Positions 1-5,256 of a stretch of 5,819 nt of DNA are shown piece after piece. Made by a program: the position numbers and the translations under genes. Position 1 is the first letter of the stretch. Each line of letters begins with the position of its first letter. The DNA comes from an uncultured Eubacteriales bacterium (GTDB lineage Bacteria; Bacillota; Clostridia; Oscillospirales; Oscillospiraceae), in assembly GCA_900550705.1 (NCBI GenBank), contig URTG01000111.1:1-5819 (forward strand). The letters are read 5' to 3'. The notes under the pieces are model-generated. The model did no database searches. It was not told the DNA's origin and worked only from the letters and a program-made list of their open reading frames with translations.

Positions 1-72
1 GTCGGTTACTTGCCATCACTGGAAAGTACCTCGCCCGCAGGCGAAACACCCCCCTATCCCCACAAAAGGGCA

Positions 73-108
73 AAAAAATTCCGGAAGCGCTCGCCTCCGG
101 AATTTTTT
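73..108 (-). terminator. Intrinsic terminator of hbd
   Basis: A perfect 13-bp inverted repeat (arms 73-85 and 96-108, 10-nt loop) has an A-run on its left flank and a T-run on its right flank. Read on the minus strand it starts 15 bases after the hbd stop codon: a CCGGA-cored GC stem followed by a run of T, the classic rho-independent form. The symmetric A/T arms mean it could also stop transcription entering from the left, but no plus-strand gene is visible there. Confidence 0.9.
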
Positions 109-123
109 ACGCAGCTTTTGTTC

Positions 124-1023
124 TTACAGGCTGTGATCCTGGGTCAGGACAGGGTTCACGCACTTCTTCCTGCCATCCTCATAGATGTAGAAGCCGGCAC
201 CGCTCTTGCGGCCGCGGAACCCGGCGCTGACCATCTTCCGCAGCAGCATGGAGGGATGATACTTCTCGCCGTACTCCTGGGACAGAACGTTCATCACGTT
301 CAGCAGGATGTCCAGACCGATCATGTCGGCCAGCTCCAGGGGACCCATGGGGTGGTTGCAGCCCAGCTTCATGCCGTTGTCCACATCCTCCACGGAGCCG
401 ATGTAGGAGCCGACGATGACACAGGCCTCGTTCAGCATGGGCAGCAGGGCGCGGTTGACGATGAAGCCGGGCTTATCGTCGGCCAGGATCAGGGTCTTGC
501 CCATCTTCCTGCCCACTTCCTTGATGTCGTCCAGCACGCTCTGGGCGGTGAGCAGGCCGAAGATGACCTCGCACAGGCGCATACGGGGCACGGGGGAGAA
601 GAAGTGCATACCCACGACCTGAGAGGGCCGCTTGGTGGCGGAGGCTAGAGAGGTCAGGGAGATGGAAGAGGTGTTGGAGGCGAAGATGGTCTCGGGGGGG
701 CAGACGTCCTCCAGCTCGGCGAACACGGCCTGCTTGGCCTCCAGATTCTCGAAAATGGCCTCAATCACCAGGTCGGCGTTCTTGGCGCCGTGGATGGTGT
801 CATCAATGGACAGGCGGGCCAGGGCGGCCTCGCAGTCCTCCTGGGCCATGCGGCCCTTCTCCACGTCCCGCTCCATCGCCTTCTGGATGCCGGCCTGAGC
901 CCGCTCCAGCGCGGCCTGGTTCTTGTCGTTCAGGACGACGTTGTAGCCGCTGCAAATGGCGTTCTGGGCAATGCCGCTGCCCATCAGGCCGGCGCCCACC
1001 ACAAAGATATTCTGGATTGCCAT
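124..1023 (-). CDS. hbd: 3-hydroxybutyryl-CoA dehydrogenase (3-hydroxyacyl-CoA dehydrogenase family)
   Basis: This 299-residue cytoplasmic enzyme interconverts acetoacetyl-CoA and 3-hydroxybutyryl-CoA with NAD(P)H, the second step of the clostridial route from acetyl-CoA to butyryl-CoA. The N-terminal Rossmann domain shows GAGLMGSG (G10, G12, G15), and Asp33 ends the second strand, which favours NAD(H). The family catalytic set is present: Ser119 in SNTSS, His140 in GMHFFSPVP, Glu152 in CEVIFG and Asn190 in PGFIVNR. These sit two residues after the numbering of the well-studied clostridial enzymes. The C-terminal dimerisation domain carries NHPMGPLELADMIGLD (223-238) and GRKSGAGFY. The usual protein ends near GFYxY at about 282 residues; this one continues about 18 residues. 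The ATG at 1023 follows an AAGGGG ribosome site (1033-1038) 9 nt away. The gene stands alone, without the crt, bcd or etfAB genes that often accompany hbd. A fatty-acid-oxidation role cannot be excluded. Confidence 0.95.
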   Translation of the reverse strand: MAIQNIFVVGAGLMGSGIAQNAICSGYNVVLNDKNQAALERAQAGIQKAMERDVEKGRMAQEDCEAALARLSIDDTIHGAKNADLVIEAIFENLEAKQAVFAELEDVCPPETIFASNTSSISLTSLASATKRPSQVVGMHFFSPVPRMRLCEVIFGLLTAQSVLDDIKEVGRKMGKTLILADDKPGFIVNRALLPMLNEACVIVGSYIGSVEDVDNGMKLGCNHPMGPLELADMIGLDILLNVMNVLSQEYGEKYHPSMLLRKMVSAGFRGRKSGAGFYIYEDGRKKCVNPVLTQDHSL

Positions 1024-1070
1024 GGCAATAATCCCCTTTTCATCATACTTTTTTGTTTTTTCAGCTCCCG

Positions 1071-1094
1071 TCCCCGCCCTTCCAGTTGCGGGGA
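1071..1094 (-). other. Hairpin in the hbd 5' leader
   Basis: A 7-bp perfect GC-rich inverted repeat (arms 1071-1077 and 1088-1094, 10-nt loop) lies about 50 nt upstream of the hbd start. On the minus strand an A-rich stretch and the ribosome site follow it, not a T-run, so it does not look like an attenuator terminator. It may be only a stable leader stem. No riboswitch class was recognised. Confidence 0.35.
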
Positions 1095-1160
1095 GGAAAC
1101 CCTTCCGATGGTAGTTATCTTAGCATAGCAACCGCCGCACGTCTTAGCGGAAATGGCCGC

Positions 1161-1189
1161 ATAGTATGCAGATATTAGCGTCTTGTGAA
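1161..1189 (-). promoter_or_regulatory. Candidate sigma-A promoter for hbd
   Basis: On the minus strand a TTCACA -35 box (plus 1184-1189, five of six to consensus) is followed after exactly 17 bp by TACTAT (plus 1161-1166, four of six). Transcription would begin near 1154, giving hbd a leader of about 130 nt. The match is moderate. The weaker downstream box TAAGAT has no convincing -35 partner. Confidence 0.45.
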
Positions 1190-1200
1190 AAAGCAGCCTT

Positions 1201-1222
1201 TTCCCGGCCCGCCCGCCGGGAA
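1201..1222 (-). terminator. Terminator-like hairpin downstream of greA
   Basis: An 8-bp inverted repeat, TTCCCGGC/GCCGGGAA (arms 1201-1208 and 1215-1222, 6-nt loop), lies 19 nt after the greA stop on the minus strand. AAGGCTGC and then five T follow it. The T-run is displaced from the stem, so termination may be weak. The hairpin lies just upstream of the candidate hbd promoter, so greA transcription may partly read into hbd. Confidence 0.45.
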
Positions 1223-1241
1223 TTTGCACAATATCACCGAA

Positions 1242-1745
1242 TCAGTAGCGATTCAGGGCCACCGAGCCGTCGTCCTGCCCCTTTTCGATGGCCCGGACCA
1301 CGGCGTAGTAGCCGTAATCCTTGTTCACCTGGACCCAGAAGCGGTCGCCCACCCGTCTGCCCAGCAGGGCGGCCCCCATGGGGGACTCCTTGCTGATGAG
1401 TCCGTGGAGCACGTCCTGGCGGACGGTGGTGACGATCTGCCAGGTCTCCTCCTCCTCGTCCTCCTCCAGGTAGATGGTCACCTTGTCGTACAGGCCCACG
1501 CTGCCCGCGTCGGACCGGTCCTCTATGACCACGGCGGTTTTGATCATGTTTTCCAGAAAGCGGATGCGGCTCTCGTTTTTGTTCTTGTCCCGCTTGGCGG
1601 CCTTATACTCAAAGTTCTCGCTGAGATCGCCGAAGGACCGGGCCACCTTCACCTCCTCCAGCAGCTGGGGGCGGAGGGTGATCCGGCGGTAGTCCAGCTC
1701 CTCCTTCATCTTCTGAATGTCGATTTTCGTCAATTCGTTGTGCAC
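1242..1745 (-). CDS. greA: Transcription elongation factor, GreA/GreB family
   Basis: The product, 167 residues, is a cytoplasmic factor that enters the RNA polymerase secondary channel and stimulates cleavage of the transcript in backtracked complexes. Residues 1-75 form the antiparallel coiled coil. Its tip carries ARSFGDLSENFEYKAA, where Asp40 and Glu43 match the acidic pair (Asp41, Glu44 of E. coli GreA) that helps hold the catalytic metal. Residues 80-155 form the FKBP-like domain with the family hallmark ISKESPMGAALLGRRVGD (117-134). Usual GreA is about 158 residues. An acidic run (Glu94-Glu100) replaces the usual mid-domain segment, so this may be a divergent GreA or a second paralogue. 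The start is GTG at 1745, chosen because GAGGTGG (plus 1752-1758) sits 6 nt upstream; the next in-frame Met is residue 13 and would cut into the coil. It lies 109 bases behind ahcY on the same strand, and I see no clear promoter between them. Confidence 0.9.
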   Translation of the reverse strand: MHNELTKIDIQKMKEELDYRRITLRPQLLEEVKVARSFGDLSENFEYKAAKRDKNKNESRIRFLENMIKTAVVIEDRSDAGSVGLYDKVTIYLEEDEEEETWQIVTTVRQDVLHGLISKESPMGAALLGRRVGDRFWVQVNKDYGYYAVVRAIEKGQDDGSVALNRY

Positions 1746-1751
1746 GACGTT

Positions 1752-1758
1752 CCACCTC
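1752..1758 (-). promoter_or_regulatory. Ribosome binding site fixing the GTG start of greA
   Basis: On the minus strand GAGGTGG lies 6 nt before the GTG codon at 1743-1745. No comparable site precedes the first in-frame ATG (residue 13). This site therefore supports the non-ATG start. Confidence 0.75.
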
Positions 1759-1773
1759 GTTGTATCACGCGAA

Positions 1774-1788
1774 GCGGCCCGGGGCCGC
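1774..1788. repeat. GC-rich inverted repeat in the ahcY-greA spacer
   Basis: GCGGCCC (1774-1780) and GGGCCGC (1782-1788) form a perfect palindrome around one base. As RNA it would fold as a 5-bp GC stem with a 5-nt loop, 15 nt upstream of the greA ribosome site. No T-run follows on either strand, so it is not a convincing terminator. It could be a leader stem or a protein site. Confidence 0.4.
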
Positions 1789-1800
1789 CTCTGCGCGTAT

Positions 1801-1819
1801 GGTCGTAAAAACGGTCGTA
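1801..1819. repeat. 7-bp direct repeat GGTCGTA in the ahcY-greA spacer
   Basis: GGTCGTA occurs at 1801-1807 and again at 1813-1819, a 12-bp period with an A-rich gap between the copies. It lies downstream of ahcY and upstream of greA. It is too short to assign a function and may be chance. Confidence 0.3.
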
Positions 1820-1854
1820 GGGGCCGCTGCCCGGAACCCTGTTCGGGGTCTTTC

Positions 1855-3093
1855 TTAAAATCCCGCCAGGTAATCCTTCTGCGCCTGGGTCAGGGTGTCG
1901 ATGGCCAGACCCATGGCGGCCAGCTTCACCCGGCCGATCTGGTCGTCGATCTCATCGGGGACGTTGTAGACCTTCTTCTCCAGCCCGTCCCGGTGCTTGA
2001 CCAGCCACTCCAGAGACAGGGCCTGTACGGCGAAGGACATATCCATGATCTCCGCCGGGTGGCCGTTGCCCGCCGCCAGATTCACCAGCCGACCCTCGGC
2101 CAGAACGTTCAGGGTGCGGCCGTCGGGCAGACGGTAGCCCTGGATGTTCTCCCGGCGGGGGAAGGTCTCGGTGGCCAGCTCAGACAGGGCGGCCACGTCC
2201 ACCTCGCAGTCGAAGTGGCCGGAGTTGCACAGGATGGCGTTGTCCTTCATCACGGCGAAGTGCCGCGCCACGATGACGTCCTTGCAGCCCGTGGCGGTAA
2301 CGAAGATGTCGCCGTATCTGGCGGCCTCGTCCATGGGCATGACGCGGAAATTCTCCATGGTGGCCTCCAGCGCCTTGAAGGGGTCCACCTCGGTGACGAT
2401 TACGTTGGCCCCCATGCCCTTGGCCCGCATGGCGATGCCCTTGCCGCACCAGCCGTAGCCCGCCACCACCACGGTCTTGCCCGCCACCATCAGATTGGTG
2501 GTGTGCATGATGGCGTCCCAGGAGGACTGGCCGGTGCCGTATTTGTTGTCGTAGTAGTGCTTGGCCTTGGCGTCGTTCACCGCCATCATGGGGCAGGGCA
2601 GGATGCCCGCCTTCTCCCGGGCGTAGAGACGGTGAATTCCGGTGGTGGTCTCCTCGCAGCCGCCGATGAGCCGGTCGCCGTATTGGGCGCAGGCCCCGCC
2701 CAGCAGGTGGATGAGGTCGCCGCCGTCGTCCACGATGAGGTGGGGGCGGCACTTCAGCGTCTCGGCCAGCAGACGCTCATACGCGGGCATATCCACGCCG
2801 TACACGCCGTAGGTGTCCACCCCCAGGTGGTCCATGGCGGCGGCCACGTCGTCCTGGGTGGACAGGGGGTTGCAGCCGGTGAGGTGCACCTCCGCGCCGC
2901 CCTCCCGCAGCACCAGACCCAGGTTGGCGGTCTTGGCCTCCAGATGGACGGACACGGCGATGGTCAGCCCGGCGAAGGGCTTCTCCCGGCGGAAGCGCTC
3001 CTCAATGCCAGACAGGGCGGGCATAAAATCCCGGACCCATTGAATTTTCTGCACCCCGGAGGGGGCCAGCGCGGGGTCTTTGATGATACTCAT
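1855..3093 (-). CDS. ahcY: Adenosylhomocysteinase (S-adenosyl-L-homocysteine hydrolase)
   Basis: This 412-residue NAD-dependent cytoplasmic enzyme reversibly splits S-adenosylhomocysteine into adenosine and homocysteine. It relieves product inhibition of methyltransferases and feeds homocysteine back to methionine. Substrate-site motifs are VSVHLEAKTA (His50), VDDGGD (121-126), CEETTTG (146-152) and VNDAKAKHYYDN, where Lys178 and Asp182 align with Lys186 and Asp190 of the human enzyme. The NAD domain shows GYGWCGKG (212-219), GHFDCEV (292-298) and LAEGRLVNLAAGNGHP with His345. At 412 residues it is the short form, lacking the roughly 40-residue insertion of many bacterial enzymes. It ends in YLAGF instead of the KxxxYRY tail that reaches the NAD of the neighbouring subunit in long forms. 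The ATG at 3093 is preceded by AAAGGAGC (plus 3102-3109), 8 nt away. It has its own promoter, divergent from the rhomboid-like gene, and may be cotranscribed with greA. Confidence 0.97.
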   Translation of the reverse strand: MSIIKDPALAPSGVQKIQWVRDFMPALSGIEERFRREKPFAGLTIAVSVHLEAKTANLGLVLREGGAEVHLTGCNPLSTQDDVAAAMDHLGVDTYGVYGVDMPAYERLLAETLKCRPHLIVDDGGDLIHLLGGACAQYGDRLIGGCEETTTGIHRLYAREKAGILPCPMMAVNDAKAKHYYDNKYGTGQSSWDAIMHTTNLMVAGKTVVVAGYGWCGKGIAMRAKGMGANVIVTEVDPFKALEATMENFRVMPMDEAARYGDIFVTATGCKDVIVARHFAVMKDNAILCNSGHFDCEVDVAALSELATETFPRRENIQGYRLPDGRTLNVLAEGRLVNLAAGNGHPAEIMDMSFAVQALSLEWLVKHRDGLEKKVYNVPDEIDDQIGRVKLAAMGLAIDTLTQAQKDYLAGF

Positions 3094-3135
3094 AGGGCAA
3101 AGCTCCTTTGCGGTGGGTTTCGATTTCGTGGACCT

Positions 3136-3144
3136 ATTGTATCA
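3136..3144 (-). promoter_or_regulatory. Extended -10 promoter of ahcY
   Basis: On the minus strand TGATACAAT supplies a TG-N extension and a -10 box TACAAT (plus 3136-3141, five of six). The -35 region 17 bp upstream is weak (TTTTCT), which suits an extended -10 promoter. Transcription would start near 3129, leaving a leader of only about 35 nt. That is too short for a SAH or SAM riboswitch, and none is seen. Confidence 0.65.
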
Positions 3145-3158
3145 CATTCTCCGGGGGA

Positions 3159-3183
3159 AGAAAAGCGGCTGACCTGCTTTTTT
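3159..3183. terminator. Terminator-like imperfect hairpin between divergent promoters
   Basis: AAAAGCGG (3161-3168) pairs with CCTGCTTTT (3174-3181, one G-U) around a 5-nt loop, and the T-run continues to 3183. On the plus strand this has the shape of an intrinsic terminator, but it lies upstream of the rhomboid-like promoter with no plus-strand gene ahead of it. It overlaps the -35 region of the ahcY promoter. It may stop stray antisense transcription, or the palindrome may be a protein-binding site. Confidence 0.4.
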
Positions 3184-3234
3184 CCCGAATTCGTCCCCGG
3201 GGCAAGGATTTTTCCAACGTTTACAGTTTTGTCA

Positions 3235-3263
3235 TGGACTTTTCCCCGAAAAGCGGGTACAAT
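3235..3263 (+). promoter_or_regulatory. Sigma-A promoter of the rhomboid-like gene
   Basis: TGGACT (3235-3240, four of six to the -35 consensus) and TACAAT (3258-3263, five of six to the -10) are separated by 17 bp. Transcription would start near 3270, giving a leader of about 35 nt with AAGGAGG at 3291-3297. Confidence 0.65.
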
Positions 3264-3304
3264 GTCAGGGAGCTTATCACAACCTGATACAAGGAGGACC
3301 GTCC

Positions 3305-4165
3305 ATGAAGGCTATTTCCCGCTGGCTGGACCGTTTCTGTTATCACCACCCCAACTTTGGCATCCCCGGTCTGATGCTGTACATCGCCATCGGCAACGCC
3401 GCCGTCTATCTGCTGGATATGTTTACCGGCGGACTGGCCACCAACTACCTGTTTTTCCACCCCGCCCTGGTGGCCCAGGGGCAGCTCTGGCGGATTTTTA
3501 CTTTTATTTTCATCCCGCAGAGCGGCTATGACCCCACCAGTATGTTCTCGCTGCTGTGGTTCGCCATGAGCACCTTCTTCTATTACTGGCTGGGCACCGC
3601 CCTGGAGCGCCAGTGGGGCACCGCCCGGTTCAGCGTGTTCTACGGTCTGGGTATCCTGCTCAACCTGCTGGCCGGCACCATCTTCTCCACCAGCATCTCC
3701 ATGTACTATGTGAATATGTCCCTGTTCTTCTCCTTCGCCACCCTGTACCCCGATATGCAGGTGCTCCTGTATGGCATCCTCCCCCTGAAGGTGAAGTGGC
3801 TGGCCTGGTTCGACGCGGCCTTCTTCGCCGTGACCATTCTCCGCCTGCTGACCTCCAAGACCCCGGTGCTGGCCCTGTTCCCCGTTCTGGCCATCCTGAA
3901 CTACCTGATTTTCTTCTGGGAGGACCTGGCCCAGGCCCTGGGCTACCGCGCCGCCCGCGCCGCCCACCGCGCCAGCCGGAAGACCGTCTCCTTCCACAAG
4001 GCCCAGCAGGACATCCAGCAGCGCAAGGGCTACCTCCACAAATGCGCCGTCTGCGGCATCACCGACGCCGACGACCCCAATATGGAGTTCCGCTACTGCT
4101 CCAAATGCAACGGCTATTACTGCTATTGCATGAAGCATATCAACGACCACGTGCATGTGCAGTGA
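3305..4165 (+). CDS. Rhomboid-fold membrane protein, probably non-catalytic, with Cys/His-rich zinc-ribbon-like tail
   Basis: This 286-residue protein has about six hydrophobic spans, roughly residues 21-40, 80-97, 109-129, 133-149, 165-183 and 186-204, followed by a basic soluble tail. GQLWRIFTFIFIP (59-71) and LERQWGTARFSVFY (100-113) resemble the first loop and the TM2-TM3 region of rhomboid and Derlin-like proteins. The expected GxSG serine motif is absent: the matching segment reads YYVNMSLFFSFA (134-145). No histidine lies in the last span, so a Ser-His dyad is not visible and I infer a pseudoprotease. The tail (247-284) holds CAVC, then CSKC 14 residues later, CYC, and three His (278, 282, 284), consistent with zinc binding by a ribbon or treble-clef fold. 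The ATG at 3305 has AAGGAGG 7 nt upstream. It is a single-gene unit with its own promoter. Binding or escorting of membrane clients is possible but unproven. Confidence 0.85.
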   Translation: MKAISRWLDRFCYHHPNFGIPGLMLYIAIGNAAVYLLDMFTGGLATNYLFFHPALVAQGQLWRIFTFIFIPQSGYDPTSMFSLLWFAMSTFFYYWLGTALERQWGTARFSVFYGLGILLNLLAGTIFSTSISMYYVNMSLFFSFATLYPDMQVLLYGILPLKVKWLAWFDAAFFAVTILRLLTSKTPVLALFPVLAILNYLIFFWEDLAQALGYRAARAAHRASRKTVSFHKAQQDIQQRKGYLHKCAVCGITDADDPNMEFRYCSKCNGYYCYCMKHINDHVHVQ

Positions 4166-4169
4166 GCCG

Positions 4170-4304
4170 ATGGAGCAAAAAATTCGGCGGGACCGAAATA
4201 TGGGCGATAATCTCCGCCGCCTGTGGGGAATGCACGGCCTGTCCCAGGAGAAGTTGTGTGTCCAACTCCAGCGCATGGGCTGCGACATTGGCCGCACCAC
4301 CTAA
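4170..4304 (+). pseudogene. Remnant of an XRE-family helix-turn-helix regulator gene
   Basis: The reading frame from ATG 4170 to TAA 4302-4304 encodes 44 residues. They include MGDNLRRLWGMHGLSQEKLC and QLQRMGCDIGRTT, which closely resemble the N-terminal half of small clostridial XRE/Cro-type DNA-binding proteins. In those proteins the text normally runs on as GRSTYAKYE with a further 25-30 residues completing the domain. Here the stop falls exactly where the Tyr codon is expected. Skipping one A restores Tyr-Ala-Lys, but the following residues (HLDVVQEKTAL) no longer resemble the family and end inside the downstream terminator. So there is both a frame-breaking change and loss of the 3' half. 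There is no good ribosome site, and the start lies 5 bases after the rhomboid-like stop. I call it a decayed fragment. A functional 44-residue peptide is less likely. Confidence 0.65.
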
Positions 4305-4331
4305 CGCAAAACACTTGGATGTCGTGCAGGA

Positions 4332-4365
4332 AAAGACCGCTCTGTAAGATAACAGGGCGGTCTTT
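4332..4365. terminator. Bidirectional intrinsic terminator between convergent genes
   Basis: A 14-bp stem is formed by arms 4332-4345 and 4352-4365 (one G-U pair, loop AAGATA). It begins with AAAGACCGC and closes with GCGGTCTTT, giving A/T ends on both strands. It serves the rhomboid-like transcript on the plus strand. On the minus strand it starts 4 nt after the stop codon of the ttcA-like gene. Confidence 0.92.
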
Positions 4366-4369
4366 GCAT

Positions 4370-5110
4370 TTATTCTGGCTTTTCTCTTAAAATTCCCCAC
4401 TCCGGCAGGGGCAGCCTTTGCATGGCACCGAAGGTGCGCTCTTTCAGTTTGGGATAGCGGCCCTGGAGTTCGTAGATCAGGTCTTTGATCTCTTGGCGCT
4501 TGGTATAGCCGTCAGCGGGACACGGATTGTGGACCACGGGCAGCTGGAGGCGCTGGGCGGTGTGGCGGACAAGATTTTCTCCGCAGTAGAGCAGGGGGCG
4601 GATCTGGGTGATGTCGGTGCGGCTGAGGTAGGTGACGGGCTGAAAGCAGGACAGCCGTCCCTCGAAGATGAGGGACATATAAAAGGTCTCCACGGCGTCG
4701 TCATAGTGGTGGCCCAGTGCGATCTTCCGAATGCCCCGCTCCTGCATGGCCTGGTGCAGGGCACCCCGGCGGAGCTTGGCGCACAGAGAGCAGGGGTTCT
4801 TCTCCTTCTTGACATCAAAAATCATGTGGTGGATGTCGCTCTTCAGCAGGGTATAGGGTACGTCCAAACGTTGACAATAGTCGGCCACAGGCGTAAAGTC
4901 CATCCCCTTGCGCCCCTCTGCGTGGCCCATGTCCAGGGTAAATGCCTCCACCGTGAAGGGCACGGGGTAAAAGGTCTGCAGTTTTGCCAGTGCGGTGAGC
5001 AGGATGAGGGAGTCCTTGCCCCCGGACACCCCTACGGCCACCCGGTCACCGGGCTGTATCATGTCATAGTCGGCCACGCAGCGGCGGACCAGGGATACGA
5101 TCTTATTCAT
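4370..5110 (-). CDS. ttcA: TtcA-like tRNA 2-thiocytidine biosynthesis protein (PP-loop ATPase)
   Basis: The product, 246 residues, belongs to the TtcA/TilS ATP-pyrophosphatase superfamily. TtcA adenylates cytidine 32 of certain tRNAs and replaces its oxygen with sulfur using an Fe-S cluster. The PP-loop SGGKDS lies at 29-34. The cluster motif CSLCAKLRRG (107-116) gives Cys107 and Cys110, followed by ALGHHYDDAVET (131-142), RPLLYC (171-176) and NPCPADGYTKRQ with Cys197. Three cysteines in this arrangement match the [4Fe-4S] ligands of E. coli TtcA (Cys122, Cys125, Cys222). The protein is shorter than E. coli TtcA (about 311) and keeps only one Cys where that enzyme has CxxC. I chose the ATG at 5110 because AAGGAGG lies just upstream; an in-frame codon at 5191 would add 27 Phe-rich residues read through the leader. 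It has its own promoter and terminator. A related thiolase with another tRNA target is possible. Confidence 0.88.
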   Translation of the reverse strand: MNKIVSLVRRCVADYDMIQPGDRVAVGVSGGKDSLILLTALAKLQTFYPVPFTVEAFTLDMGHAEGRKGMDFTPVADYCQRLDVPYTLLKSDIHHMIFDVKKEKNPCSLCAKLRRGALHQAMQERGIRKIALGHHYDDAVETFYMSLIFEGRLSCFQPVTYLSRTDITQIRPLLYCGENLVRHTAQRLQLPVVHNPCPADGYTKRQEIKDLIYELQGRYPKLKERTFGAMQRLPLPEWGILREKPE

Positions 5111-5115
5111 GGTAA

Positions 5116-5122
5116 ACCTCCT
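5116..5122 (-). promoter_or_regulatory. Ribosome binding site fixing the ttcA-like start
   Basis: On the minus strand AAGGAGG lies about 6 nt upstream of the ATG at 5108-5110. This strong site argues against the longer in-frame extension beginning at 5191. Confidence 0.85.
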
Positions 5123-5126
5123 TGAC

Positions 5127-5143
5127 GGAACGAAATAAGTTCC
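5127..5143 (-). other. Small hairpin ahead of the ttcA-like ribosome site
   Basis: GGAAC (5127-5131) and GTTCC (5139-5143) form a 5-bp stem with a 7-nt AT-rich loop a few bases upstream of the Shine-Dalgarno. The stem is weak and its role is unknown. Confidence 0.25.
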
Positions 5144-5210
5144 CGCAGCAGAAAAGAAAAACGAAAATTGAAATAGAGATTTAAAGAGCAAACAACAGGA
5201 AACACGAGGA

Positions 5211-5230
5211 ATCGAGAGATTTTATCGAGA
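5211..5230. repeat. Direct repeat ATCGAGA over the ttcA-like -10 region
   Basis: ATCGAGA occurs at 5211-5217 and 5224-5230, a 13-bp period. The copies flank and overlap the proposed minus-strand -10 box (5219-5224). This placement suits an operator, but the repeat is short and could be chance. Confidence 0.3.
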
Positions 5231-5248
5231 TAAATCAATTTTTCTCAA
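5219..5248 (-). promoter_or_regulatory. Sigma-A promoter of the ttcA-like gene
   Basis: On the minus strand TTGAGA (plus 5243-5248, five of six) and TAAAAT (plus 5219-5224, five of six) are spaced by 18 bp in AT-rich DNA. Transcription would start near 5212, giving a leader of about 100 nt. The -35 box lies only 8 bp from the -35 box of the divergent rplM promoter. Confidence 0.6.
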
Positions 5249-5256
5249 AAAGACCG

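Noticed and set aside
31..44. A small hairpin TCGCC/GGCGA near the left edge
   Set aside because: It has a 5-bp stem, no T-run and no adjacent gene visible; it is likely chance.
1183..1200. A Rex (redox regulator) operator at the hbd promoter
   Set aside because: Only the half-site TTGTGAA is present. The mirrored half TTCACAA is absent at the expected spacing.
984..1229. An 81-codon minus-strand frame between greA and hbd
   Set aside because: It overlaps hbd in another frame, shows no recognisable motif, has no convincing ribosome site, and spans the candidate hbd promoter.
3094..3135. A SAH or SAM riboswitch ahead of ahcY
   Set aside because: The predicted leader is only about 35 nt and shows no conserved riboswitch-like pairing.
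1717..3531. A 604-codon plus-strand frame opposite greA and ahcY
   Set aside because: It is the antisense shadow of strongly conserved ahcY and greA. Its His/Gly/Val-rich composition is typical of GC-rich antisense frames.
5111..5191. A 27-residue N-terminal extension of the ttcA-like protein
   Set aside because: It is Phe-rich sequence translated from the AT-rich leader. AAGGAGG directly precedes the internal ATG at 5110, where the homologous part of the protein begins.
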